Of a stretch of 26,228 nt of DNA, positions 16,822-26,228 are shown piece by piece (the stretch's first letter is position 1; every line of letters begins with the position of its first letter). Position numbers and translations under genes: made by a program. This DNA is from an uncultured Bacteroides sp. (GTDB taxonomy: Bacteria; Bacteroidota; Bacteroidia; Bacteroidales; Bacteroidaceae), in NCBI GenBank assembly GCA_900755095.1, contig CAAEFE010000103.1, positions 1 through 26,228 of the forward strand, in the 5' to 3' direction. Under the pieces are notes generated by a model. The model did not search any database and was not told the DNA's origin. It saw only the letters and a list, made by a program, of their open reading frames with translations.

Positions 16822-18231
16822 TTAAAAATGGCTGCTACCATCAAAGCAATGTGTACAAACCTTGCATTTAGGTAATCCGATAGCCTCAATCAGCGTTTCC
16901 AGTGTATTAAACTTCAATGAACTGAGACCGAAACGCTCTGCAATAATACTAACCATCTTATCGTATTCCGGAGAACCGGTAGTAGCATATTTCTCCAGGT
17001 TCTTATTCTCATCCCCTTCCAGTTCCTTGATAATACGACGGGTAATCAACTCCAATGCATTTTTAGAAGCCGAAAAACCAACAAACGGACAAGCATAAAT
17101 CAATGGCGGACAAGCGATACGCATGTGCACCTCCTTTGCTCCGTAATCATACAGAATCTTCACATTGTCACGTAATTGAGTTCCCCGCACGATTGAATCG
17201 TCACAGAACAACAAACGTTTATTTTGCAGCATGGCACGGTTGGGAATCAACTTCATCTTAGCAACAAGCGAACGCATCTCCTGATTGCTCGGAGTGAAGC
17301 TACGAGGCCATGTCGGGGTATATTTTGAAATAGCACGATGGTAAGGAACCCCCTTTCCTTCGGCATATCCTAAAGCCATACCCACTCCCGAATCAGGAAT
17401 ACCGCAAGCACAATCCACTTCCGATTCATCTGTCTGTCCCATTTTCAATCCGCTGGTGAAACGCACTTCCTCTACATTCTTTCCTTCATAACAAGAAGTC
17501 GGGAAACCGTAGTACACCCACAAAAACGAGCAAATCTGCATATCCTCATTGGGCTTGCGAAGCTGGTCAACATGATCGTCATACATACGGACAATCTCAC
17601 CGGGACCTAAATATCTCTCAATCTCATAATCCAGATTCGGAAAACTGGACGATTCGCTCGTTGCAGCATAAGCACCGTCTTTCCTTCCAATCACCACCGG
17701 AGTACGTCCCCATCGGTCACGGGCAGCGATGATACTACCATCTTCCGTCAGAAGCAACATCGAACAAGAACCCTTAATGTGCTTAAACACATTTTCGATA
17801 CCTTCCACAAAAGTTCTGCCTTGTATAATAAGTAATGCGATAAGTTCCGTCTGGTTGGTGTTGCTCGAACTAAGTTCGGCGAAGTGCATGTTTTGACTGA
17901 GAAGTTCTTCTTCCAATTCCTGGATATTGACTATTTTAGCGACTGTGACAATGGCGAAGCGCCCGAGGTGAGAATTGATGATGATAGGTTGTGCGTCTGT
18001 GTCGCTAATGATGCCGATGCCGGCGTTTCCTTTGAATTTGTCCAGTTCTCCTTCAAACTTGGTTCGGAAATAAGTACTTTCCAAATTGTGAATGGAGCGT
18101 ATAAAACCTTTTTCCTCACTATATGTTGCGAGTCCTCCTCGCTTGGTACCCAGATGTGAGTTATAATCTGTGCCGTAGAATAAATCAGTCACGCAGCTAG
18201 TTTTCGAGACTGTTCCGAAAAAACCTCCCAT
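16822..18231 (-). CDS. PurF-like phosphoribosyltransferase with a non-catalytic glutaminase domain
   Basis: A 469-residue paralogue of amidophosphoribosyltransferase, which makes phosphoribosylamine from PRPP and glutamine. The C-terminal half keeps the PRPP motif FCDDSIVRGT (342-351). Cysteines at the usual Fe-S cluster positions of PurF are also present (C234, C381 and the CTHC pair C459/C462). The N-terminal Ntn-glutaminase domain is not intact. The chain starts MGGFFG, so Gly stands where the nucleophile Cys should follow Met, and the oxyanion HNG motif is SHLG (87-90). No upstream start can restore Cys, because an in-frame stop lies nine codons before the ATG. Bacteroides also carries a longer, normal PurF, as far as I recall. 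This copy may use free ammonia, bind a partner, or have another role. Confidence 0.88.
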   Translation of the reverse strand: MGGFFGTVSKTSCVTDLFYGTDYNSHLGTKRGGLATYSEEKGFIRSIHNLESTYFRTKFEGELDKFKGNAGIGIISDTDAQPIIINSHLGRFAIVTVAKIVNIQELEEELLSQNMHFAELSSSNTNQTELIALLIIQGRTFVEGIENVFKHIKGSCSMLLLTEDGSIIAARDRWGRTPVVIGRKDGAYAATSESSSFPNLDYEIERYLGPGEIVRMYDDHVDQLRKPNEDMQICSFLWVYYGFPTSCYEGKNVEEVRFTSGLKMGQTDESEVDCACGIPDSGVGMALGYAEGKGVPYHRAISKYTPTWPRSFTPSNQEMRSLVAKMKLIPNRAMLQNKRLLFCDDSIVRGTQLRDNVKILYDYGAKEVHMRIACPPLIYACPFVGFSASKNALELITRRIIKELEGDENKNLEKYATTGSPEYDKMVSIIAERFGLSSLKFNTLETLIEAIGLPKCKVCTHCFDGSSHF

Positions 18232-18270
18232 GTTGTTCTCTTTATTGATGATGTTTTAAAAAAGATGGCG

Positions 18271-18278
18271 CAAAAGTA
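18271..18278 (-). promoter_or_regulatory. -7 box of the purF-like gene
   Basis: TACTTTTG on the minus strand is a perfect -7 match about 40 nt before the ATG. No TTTG occurs at the right -33 distance. Confidence 0.5.
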
Positions 18279-18305
18279 CAAAAAAGAATTCGTCCTATAA
18301 AAAAA

Positions 18306-18341
18306 GCGCTCCGCAAAGTTTTAGTTTTCTTTGCGAAGCAC
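18306..18341 (-). terminator. GH97 gene terminator
   Basis: A 13-bp stem (18329-18341 with 18306-18318, 10-nt loop) forms fully only as minus-strand RNA, using two G-U pairs, and is followed by seven T. This asymmetry supports minus-strand use. It ends transcription from the GH97 gene. Confidence 0.8.
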
Positions 18342-18395
18342 AACTAATATTTATTAAAAAGCGGGGAATCCGGAAACAATCTTTTTACCGGAATC

Positions 18396-20567
<2,172 letters not shown>

Positions 20568-20586
20568 TTAGTTAATAATCGTATGG

Positions 20587-20594
20587 CAAAGATA
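20587..20594 (-). promoter_or_regulatory. -7 box of the GH97 gene
   Basis: TATCTTTG on the minus strand is a perfect -7 match 32 nt before the ATG. There is no TTTG at -33, which would suit a promoter that depends on an activator. Confidence 0.55.
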
Positions 20595-20615
20595 GACAGG
20601 AAACAATAGAGGTGT

Positions 20616-20651
20616 TTTTCTTTATAAAGAAAATATAGAAGGATATAGAAG
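20616..20651. promoter_or_regulatory. Operator-like palindrome and tandem repeat in the divergent spacer
   Basis: The 18-bp perfect palindrome TTTTCTTTATAAAGAAAA (20616-20633) sits about 22 nt upstream of the GH97 -7 box. It is followed by a tandem ATATAGAAG repeat (20633-20651, period 10). It could be an activator site for the GH97 gene; its role is unproven. Confidence 0.4.
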
Positions 20652-20768
20652 TTGAAACGGGATAAACATTTAAATATAAAGCAGATAACAAATCCAGAAG
20701 CTAGAAAAAATATAGTGTCTATGGTGAAGAAATTAAAAGGATTAAAGACGCATATTACATAATCTTTC

Positions 20769-20776
20769 TATATTTG
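20769..20776 (+). promoter_or_regulatory. -7 box of the 20824-23533 gene cluster
   Basis: TATATTTG is a perfect -7 match 47 nt before the first ATG of the plus-strand cluster. No clear -33 TTTG was found. Confidence 0.5.
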
Positions 20777-20823
20777 CAACGTATTATCCCAACTATATCA
20801 ATAAACACTTTACTATTTAGAAT

Positions 20824-21657
20824 ATGGCACAGCACCTTAAATTGATCGCTCTATTGATTTTCACATTGTCCGCCAGCTGCACTTCCGCGCAGTCTTTACG
20901 TAAACTGCTGGAACGTCCATACGGTATCATCGAGTCAAAATGGGAAAAAGATGCTCAGGGAGCTACCGAACTCAATTACTACAATGAAGACTATTGCGAC
21001 TATTATCTGTATCGTGCCAACGACCGTTCCTACAATTTAAGTAACGGAAAAAACACTATATTTAAAATAGAAAAGAACGCACAAGTAGACAATCCGTTTA
21101 AAAGTGCCTCTTCTTATACGTTCTACCGGGGCAAATTTCCTAAAGATTTCAATATTCAGACTCCTTATGCCTTACCCGTAAAGAACAATCAAAAGACAGC
21201 CTGGAAAACCGATCCGCGTGAACCATTCAAGACCTTGAATTTTCACATCAAACAAGGTGATACAATCTACGCCACCCGCAGCGGAATAGCCTGTAAAACC
21301 ACCAACCCGCAACAGCTGCTCATCTATCATCCCGATCAGACTTTTGCAGCCTATCTGGTGATGAACGAGAATTTTATCGAACCGGGCGAAGAAGTACAAG
21401 TTGGACAAGCCATAGGAAAGGCAGGCCCCACAGGTGCTGCCATCTCTTTCTTTTTTCTGGATGAAAATAAGTTCAAAGGAGGATTATCATCCGGATACCC
21501 TTACTCCCACTTTATTCCTGTATTCCGCACAACTGAAGGAGATGTGAAACCGGAAGAGAAAACCATCTATCAGGCTGTGACCGACCATGACCTTATCATG
21601 CAGGACATGAGTAAACGTGATAAAAAGAAATATATGAAGCTACACAACCTGAAATAA
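20824..21657 (+). CDS. Exported degenerate M23/LytM-like protein
   Basis: A 277-residue exported protein. The signal peptide is KLIALLIFTLSASCTSA, cleaved near residue 22; the Cys is not in a proper lipobox. Residues about 138-217 follow the LytM (M23) layout: QGDTIYATRSGIAC, then LLIYHPDQTFAAYLVMNE, then a close match to the final section VGQAIGKAGPTGAAISFFF. In active M23 endopeptidases the last motif ends in HLHFE and the middle one has YAHL. Here they are ISFFFLD and AYLVM, so the zinc ligands are missing and catalysis is unlikely. Inactive LytM proteins such as E. coli EnvC and NlpD activate amidases, so a regulatory cell-wall role is a fair guess. The exported metalloprotease gene starts 10 nt downstream. 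Confidence 0.75.
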   Translation: MAQHLKLIALLIFTLSASCTSAQSLRKLLERPYGIIESKWEKDAQGATELNYYNEDYCDYYLYRANDRSYNLSNGKNTIFKIEKNAQVDNPFKSASSYTFYRGKFPKDFNIQTPYALPVKNNQKTAWKTDPREPFKTLNFHIKQGDTIYATRSGIACKTTNPQQLLIYHPDQTFAAYLVMNENFIEPGEEVQVGQAIGKAGPTGAAISFFFLDENKFKGGLSSGYPYSHFIPVFRTTEGDVKPEEKTIYQAVTDHDLIMQDMSKRDKKKYMKLHNLK

Positions 21658-21667
21658 TAGATGTATC

Positions 21668-22444
21668 ATGCGCATATTTTTACTTTTCTTCCCGGTCTTC
21701 TTTTTCTGCGGTTTGCTTCATGCCCAAACCGTAAAAGTGGAATATGGCGGTGACCCGCTTCCCGACAAAGACCGGAAGAAGATAGAACAGTTTCTTCAAC
21801 ATGAGGTTGATTTCTATTCACAATTCGGACTGCCCGATACGCTGAGCCTCCAACTATATGTATTTGAAAATAGAAGAGAAGCAATCGATTACTTAGAAAG
21901 TATCAATGTGTCTCTGCCTATCAAGGCAAGTGGTGCATACTCACCTAAGCTACAAAAGGCAGTCATCTTAGGACGGGAGAATGGACGGGAGAGAAGTCTT
22001 GCCATTATCTATCACGAACTGAGTCATCATTTCGTTTCGCAGATTCTCGGCAAGCGTCCTCCAAGCTGGCTTAACGAAGGACTGTCGGAGTACTTCGAAC
22101 ATTGCACCATTCACAAAAAAGCAGTCCGCCACACATTTACCGAATACGAACAAGGGAGAGTTCGGACGATGTATATGCTGGGAGAAGTAAACCTTCCTAC
22201 ATTTTTAAATAGCAGCCAGGGCAAATTTATGAAACAGCAAATGACGGACGAGCAATACTCTTATATCCTTTCGCATGCGCTTGTCACCTTCTGGATAGAG
22301 AGCGTTCCCCGCGAGATATTCAAAAAGTTCATATCCGTTCTGCAAAACAAAAATGATCCGTCAACCGTTTCAGAACAAATCAATCTTGTTTATCCCGGAG
22401 GCTTCCAGCAATTCGAAAAAGATTTTGAAGCCGCCTACAAATAA
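21668..22444 (+). CDS. Exported HExxH metalloprotease (peptidase MA-like)
   Basis: A 258-residue protein with a Sec signal peptide (IFLLFFPVFFFCGLLHA, cleaved near A19) and a gluzincin-type active site. HELSH at 116-120 gives two zinc-binding His and the catalytic Glu, and WLNEGLSEYFE supplies the third ligand (E137), as in the M1/peptidase MA-like (DUF1570) group. The segment between them has LGKRPPSWLNEG, typical of this group. Substrate unknown. The ATG lies 10 nt after the degenerate M23-like gene and the fluoride channel gene follows 18 nt later, so the genes are likely cotranscribed. The inactive LytM-like protein next door may be a partner or regulator, which is inference only. Confidence 0.85.
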   Translation: MRIFLLFFPVFFFCGLLHAQTVKVEYGGDPLPDKDRKKIEQFLQHEVDFYSQFGLPDTLSLQLYVFENRREAIDYLESINVSLPIKASGAYSPKLQKAVILGRENGRERSLAIIYHELSHHFVSQILGKRPPSWLNEGLSEYFEHCTIHKKAVRHTFTEYEQGRVRTMYMLGEVNLPTFLNSSQGKFMKQQMTDEQYSYILSHALVTFWIESVPREIFKKFISVLQNKNDPSTVSEQINLVYPGGFQQFEKDFEAAYK

Positions 22445-22462
22445 TATCAATCTTTCAATCAA

Positions 22463-22840
22463 ATGAGTAAAGAAGTTATCTATATCTTTATCGGTGGAGG
22501 AACCGGTAGTGCACTGCGTTATTTCATCCAGTTGTTAATGCACGAACGAATCGTCCCTTATCATTTTCCATGGGCCACTTTCACGGTCAATCTTCTCGGC
22601 AGTTTTCTCATCGGCCTGTTCTATGCCCTTTCAGAGCGATTCCACCTTCCGTTCGAGTTCCGTTTGTTTCTGACAACGGGTTTATGTGGAGGTTTCACAA
22701 CGTTCTCTACTTTCTCCAGTGACGGCGTAGGTCTGCTGAAAGGAGAATTTTACGGAGCATTTGTTCTATATACATTATTAAGTATAGGAATAGGATTAGC
22801 CGCAACGTTAGCCGGCGGATATGTGGGAAAACAGATTTAA
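22463..22840 (+). CDS. crcB: Fluoride ion channel CrcB/Fluc
   Basis: A 125-residue four-helix membrane protein that exports fluoride as an antiparallel dual-topology dimer. The family motifs are all visible: GGGTGSALRYF near the start, the helix-2 motif TFTVNLLGSFLIG, and GLCGGFTTFSTFS with the Thr-Phe-Ser track and the central sodium-site region. The length is normal. A single copy implies a homodimer. No fluoride riboswitch is possible directly in front because the gap to the protease gene is only 18 nt. Confidence 0.95.
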   Translation: MSKEVIYIFIGGGTGSALRYFIQLLMHERIVPYHFPWATFTVNLLGSFLIGLFYALSERFHLPFEFRLFLTTGLCGGFTTFSTFSSDGVGLLKGEFYGAFVLYTLLSIGIGLAATLAGGYVGKQI

Positions 22841-22870
22841 TAATTCGAATATAAATCCTACCTTTACGCC

Positions 22871-23533
22871 ATGATTAAAAGAAGCCCAACCAAACCCGTC
22901 CGCGTTGTTCCTCCCATGATGGAAGAACAGGAAGTCAGTACTATTACCCTACAGGAATGGCTCGACAGAGAAGAAACCGTCTCTCATCTTTTATTCTGCA
23001 AAGGAAAAGAAGAAGGCATCGACAAATCTTATAAAAGTTTCAAAAACTGCACCTTTCAGCATCAGACATTCAGCGAATGTAAATTCCGTTCCTCCCAACT
23101 GACCGATGTCAGGTTCGAGAACTGCGACTTATCCAACATTTCTTTCGCTGAAAGTTCGCTCTACCGGGTAGAATTCATTTCCTGCAAACTATTGGGTACC
23201 AATCTATCGGGAACAACGATGAATCACGTCTTGCTGCATGACTGCAACGCAGGTTATATCAATCTGGCTATGAGTAAAATGAACCAGGTACGTTTTGCAC
23301 ACAGCCAGCTCCGCAACGGAAGTCTGAACGACTGCCGTTTTTCATCCGTCGCATTTGAGAGTTGCGATCTCGTAGAAGCCGATTTTTCACACGCTCCGCT
23401 TCGCGGAATAGATTTGCGCACTTCCCGTATCAGCGGAATCACGCTTAACATCAGCGATCTGAAAGGGGCTGTCATCACTTCCCTGCAAGCAATGGATTTG
23501 CTTCCACTGTTAGGGGTTATTATCGAAGATTAA
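22871..23533 (+). CDS. Pentapeptide-repeat protein
   Basis: A 220-residue protein. After a 45-residue N-terminal section, about residues 55-205 consist of pentapeptide repeats of the A(D/N)LXX kind, here often with Cys and Phe at the centre (FKNCTF, FSECKF, FENCDL, FESCDLVEADF). They should form a right-handed quadrilateral beta-helix. The C-terminus (LQAMDLLPLLGVIIED) is the capping helix seen in several such proteins. It has no signal peptide. Some members (Qnr, MfpA) mimic DNA and protect gyrase, but nothing specific to Qnr is visible and I make no resistance claim. The gap after crcB is 30 nt. Confidence 0.85.
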   Translation: MIKRSPTKPVRVVPPMMEEQEVSTITLQEWLDREETVSHLLFCKGKEEGIDKSYKSFKNCTFQHQTFSECKFRSSQLTDVRFENCDLSNISFAESSLYRVEFISCKLLGTNLSGTTMNHVLLHDCNAGYINLAMSKMNQVRFAHSQLRNGSLNDCRFSSVAFESCDLVEADFSHAPLRGIDLRTSRISGITLNISDLKGAVITSLQAMDLLPLLGVIIED

Positions 23534-23616
23534 AATCCTGCAAATTCACCCCGCCGCACTCAAACAAAAAGCATCGTCCCGTTGTTATAGTACAAGGTCG
23601 GACTAACGACATATAG

Positions 23617-24993
<1,377 letters not shown>

Positions 24994-25020
24994 TTCAATA
25001 TTCTCTTACTTGAATAATTC

Positions 25021-25049
25021 ATCCCCGGACAATTAGATTATCCGGGGAT
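25021..25049 (+). terminator. eno terminator
   Basis: A 9-bp stem, ATCCCCGGA (25021-25029) with TCCGGGGAT (25041-25049), 11-nt loop, followed by TTTTT, 28 nt after the stop codon. It shares the CCCCGGA core of the gcvT terminator. Confidence 0.85.
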
Positions 25050-25131
25050 TTTTACATATTAACCATTCACTAAATCTTTTTGCATTGTAAGAAAACTAGC
25101 TTCACTAAGCATCAATAAATATCTCCAATAT

Positions 25132-25162
25132 TTTGCGAATTGAATTAATAAGGCTACATTTG
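25132..25162 (+). promoter_or_regulatory. Consensus promoter before the 25168-25338 RNA
   Basis: TTTG (25132-25135), exactly 19 nt, then TACATTTG (25155-25162): a perfect Bacteroides promoter. The predicted start is near 25168, at the foot of the closing stem of a structured RNA, and more than 200 nt before any start codon. Confidence 0.8.
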
Positions 25163-25167
25163 CAACG

Positions 25168-25338
25168 TCTAACATATTAACAGACGGTGGGGAAACCTGC
25201 CTACTATCGCAGCGAGCATTTTTATGTTCGTATGTGAACTCTTATATGGGCGGTTTCGTACCCCCATAGAGAGTGTTAATGCACCTCTAAACCTGCCGTC
25301 GGTATGTTAGACAATGGGACAGGCGAAACCGCTTTTTT
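25168..25338 (+). ncRNA. Structured RNA with pseudoknot and T-run (sRNA or leader)
   Basis: A 10-bp perfect closing stem, GTCTAACATA (25167-25176) with TATGTTAGAC (25303-25312), is backed by GACGG (25183-25187) with CCGTC (25296-25300). Inside are two hairpins: CGAGCAT/ATGTTCG (25213-25230, TTTT loop) and ACTCT...TATGGG with CCCATA...AGAGT (25238-25274). The loop of the second, CGGTTTCG (25251-25258), is perfectly complementary to CGAAACCG (25324-25331), directly before TTTTTT. AAACCTGCC, present twice (25193-25201 and 25289-25297), could also pair with that loop. The layout resembles a riboswitch or attenuator more than a plain small RNA, but I match it to no known class. It is neither tmRNA nor RNase P. 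Confidence 0.6.
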
Positions 25339-25389
25339 ATTAGCACTTCTTCCTCTCCCATCAATCTATTATTCATCTTTTAAATTCTA

Positions 25390-25869
25390 ATGATTATGGA
25401 AAACAGTCAATTAAAAGACTTACAGGAAGAGGTTTCAGAAGCTACGAAACAGTATATCCTGACTACATTCAATTCTGAAAATGGAATGAAAACGTATTAT
25501 TTGCAGATGTCAAACATAATACGCTCTGCGCACATTAATCCTCCCATTGACACCGAATACAACAGTTTAAAAAAGCTAAGCAAAAAGCTCAAGCAATATT
25601 GCACTTTCATTCAAACACTTGGCGAACATGAATGGGATAAGGGAATAGCCGATATTCAGAAAGCATTAGGCATTTATCTAATGCAAAATGACATCGAAAG
25701 TAAAGAACGCAAACAAACAAACAAGGAAATTGCCTCTCAACTGCAATTCATCGTTTTTCTCTCCGGGAATACAAATATCATCAAGCAACTTCATGGAATA
25801 TTGCAACGCCATTTATCCAATGTGATGCTTTTACTCAGATCCTATCCTGAGCATAATATACAAGAATGA
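25390..25869 (+). CDS. Hypothetical helical protein
   Basis: A 159-residue protein that I do not recognise. It is rich in Gln, Lys, Leu and Glu and probably mostly helical. Amphipathic stretches include KDLQEEVSEATKQYI at the start, LKKLSKKLKQYCTFIQTL in the middle, and a more hydrophobic stretch, SQLQFIVFLSGN, later. There is no signal peptide, clear membrane segment or catalytic motif. Two ATGs six bases apart (25390 and 25396) could start it; neither has a Shine-Dalgarno sequence. The structured RNA at 25168-25338 ends about 50 nt upstream, so translation or transcription may be controlled by it. No promoter lies closer. The gene faces the tRNA/SRP pair across a terminator. Confidence 0.6.
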   Translation: MIMENSQLKDLQEEVSEATKQYILTTFNSENGMKTYYLQMSNIIRSAHINPPIDTEYNSLKKLSKKLKQYCTFIQTLGEHEWDKGIADIQKALGIYLMQNDIESKERKQTNKEIASQLQFIVFLSGNTNIIKQLHGILQRHLSNVMLLLRSYPEHNIQE

Positions 25870-25976
25870 ATAACAATGATGAATCAAAAAGAAACTGTAA
25901 ATCTTTGCTTTTCTTAAAAATGGAATATTACAACAATTAGGGAACTGTGCATTTCGATAATATGCGAATATATATA

Positions 25977-26012
25977 AAAAAAGCATCCAGACTAATACCT
26001 GAATGCTTTTTT
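25977..26012 (-). terminator. Terminator after the SRP RNA/tRNA-Thr unit
   Basis: A 14-bp stem (25977-25990 with 25999-26012, 8-nt loop) includes one U-G pair on the minus strand and is flanked by runs of A and T. It ends the stable-RNA transcript and can also stop transcription from 25390-25869. Confidence 0.8.
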
Positions 26013-26040
26013 CTTGGATTTGTTATATATCCTTTTTTTG

Positions 26041-26114
26041 AGCCTCTTGTCGGATTCGAACCAACGACCCCGAGATTACAAATCACGTGCTCTGGCCAAC
26101 TGAGCTAAAGAGGC
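26041..26114 (-). tRNA. tRNA-Thr(UGU)
   Basis: A 74-nt cloverleaf: acceptor GCCTCTT/AAGAGGC, D arm GCTC/GAGC, anticodon loop TTTGTAA with anticodon TGT (threonine, ACA codons), T arm GTTGG-TTCGAAT-CCGAC, discriminator U73. CCA is not encoded. The anticodon stem has one U-U mismatch (positions 29-41). It follows the SRP RNA by 4 nt. Confidence 0.97.
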
Positions 26115-26118
26115 GGGT

Positions 26119-26214
26119 GGGTAAGCTATCTATATCGCGCCGCTACAACCAACTACCTTTGCTGCGATCAAGCCCTGGAGGATTCGAAGGGAGCTGGCCG
26201 TATAGGACTTACCC
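26119..26214 (-). ncRNA. ffs: Probable SRP (4.5S) RNA, small bacterial type
   Basis: A 96-nt rod closed by GGGTAAG (26214-26208) with CTTACCC (26125-26119), and continued by CTATA/TATAG and GCC-A-GCT/AGCGGC. Near the tip is GAATCCTCCAGGGC, followed by GCAGCAAAGGTAG, the arrangement of the conserved domain IV that binds Ffh (compare the CCCAGG...AGCAAGG core in many bacteria). The apical loop is UUGA-like, not the usual GGAA. The 5' end lies close to the window edge, so its promoter is not visible in full. Confidence 0.72.
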
Positions 26215-26228
26215 GTTTTGCGGTTGCA

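Noticed and set aside
22445..22462. Fluoride riboswitch before crcB
   Set aside because: The gap is only 18 nt, too short for the aptamer, and no such motif is seen.
22871..23533. Qnr-type quinolone resistance protein
   Set aside because: Only the generic pentapeptide repeat is shared; no Qnr-specific loops are visible and the setting is housekeeping chromosome.
25168..25338. Identity as tmRNA, RNase P RNA or a common riboswitch (cobalamin, TPP, SAM-I, FMN)
   Set aside because: The conserved cores of these RNAs that I know are absent, and the length is too short for tmRNA or RNase P RNA.

Overview
The window is a stretch of ordinary, densely packed chromosome from a Bacteroides-type organism, probably in the B. 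thetaiotaomicron/ovatus group. I base this on the gene content: a PUR-family protein, DUF5606, a two-domain L25/Ctc, NusB with a long N-terminal extension, and a SusB-like GH97 enzyme. The repeated Bacteroides promoter signature (TTTG at -33, about 19-21 nt, then TAnnTTTG at -7) and the near absence of strong Shine-Dalgarno sequences agree. I see no insertion sequence, phage gene, CRISPR array or plasmid function.

Layout. Positions 146-1700 (minus) hold a LysR regulator and a conserved hypothetical gene. 1986-4574 (plus) is the disaggregase clpB, closed by a hairpin shared with the convergent small gene 4631-4879. About 290 nt upstream of that small gene is a Bacteroides -7 box followed by a structured, terminator-ended RNA (about 4926-5170, minus). 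5356-8735 (minus) is a housekeeping operon in the transcription order nusB, yajC, cdaR-like, coaE, DUF5606. 8904-11255 (plus) holds a PUR protein, ribosomal protein L25 (ctc), pth and an Hsp15-like S4 gene. 11399-20555 is all minus: HIT hydrolase, KefB-type antiporter, gcvT, pepT, a PurF paralogue without its glutaminase nucleophile, and a GH97 alpha-glucosidase. 20824-23533 (plus) is a tight cluster: a degenerate M23-like exported protein, an exported HExxH metalloprotease, a fluoride channel and a pentapeptide-repeat protein. Enolase follows at 23713-24993.

The right end is rich in RNA. Behind a near-consensus promoter at 25132-25162 lies a compact, apparently pseudoknotted RNA (about 25168-25338) that ends in a T-run, before a hypothetical helical protein (25390-25869). 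On the opposite strand, tRNA-Thr(UGU) sits 4 nt downstream of a probable SRP (4.5S) RNA, with one terminator after both.

The best candidates for something undescribed are the two structured RNAs. Both have their own promoter, both contain mutually exclusive pairings that involve the terminator region, and both precede a small gene of unknown function. They could be independent small RNAs or 5' leaders that attenuate the downstream gene. The PurF-like pseudo-glutaminase and the inactive M23-like protein paired with a metalloprotease are the most interesting proteins.
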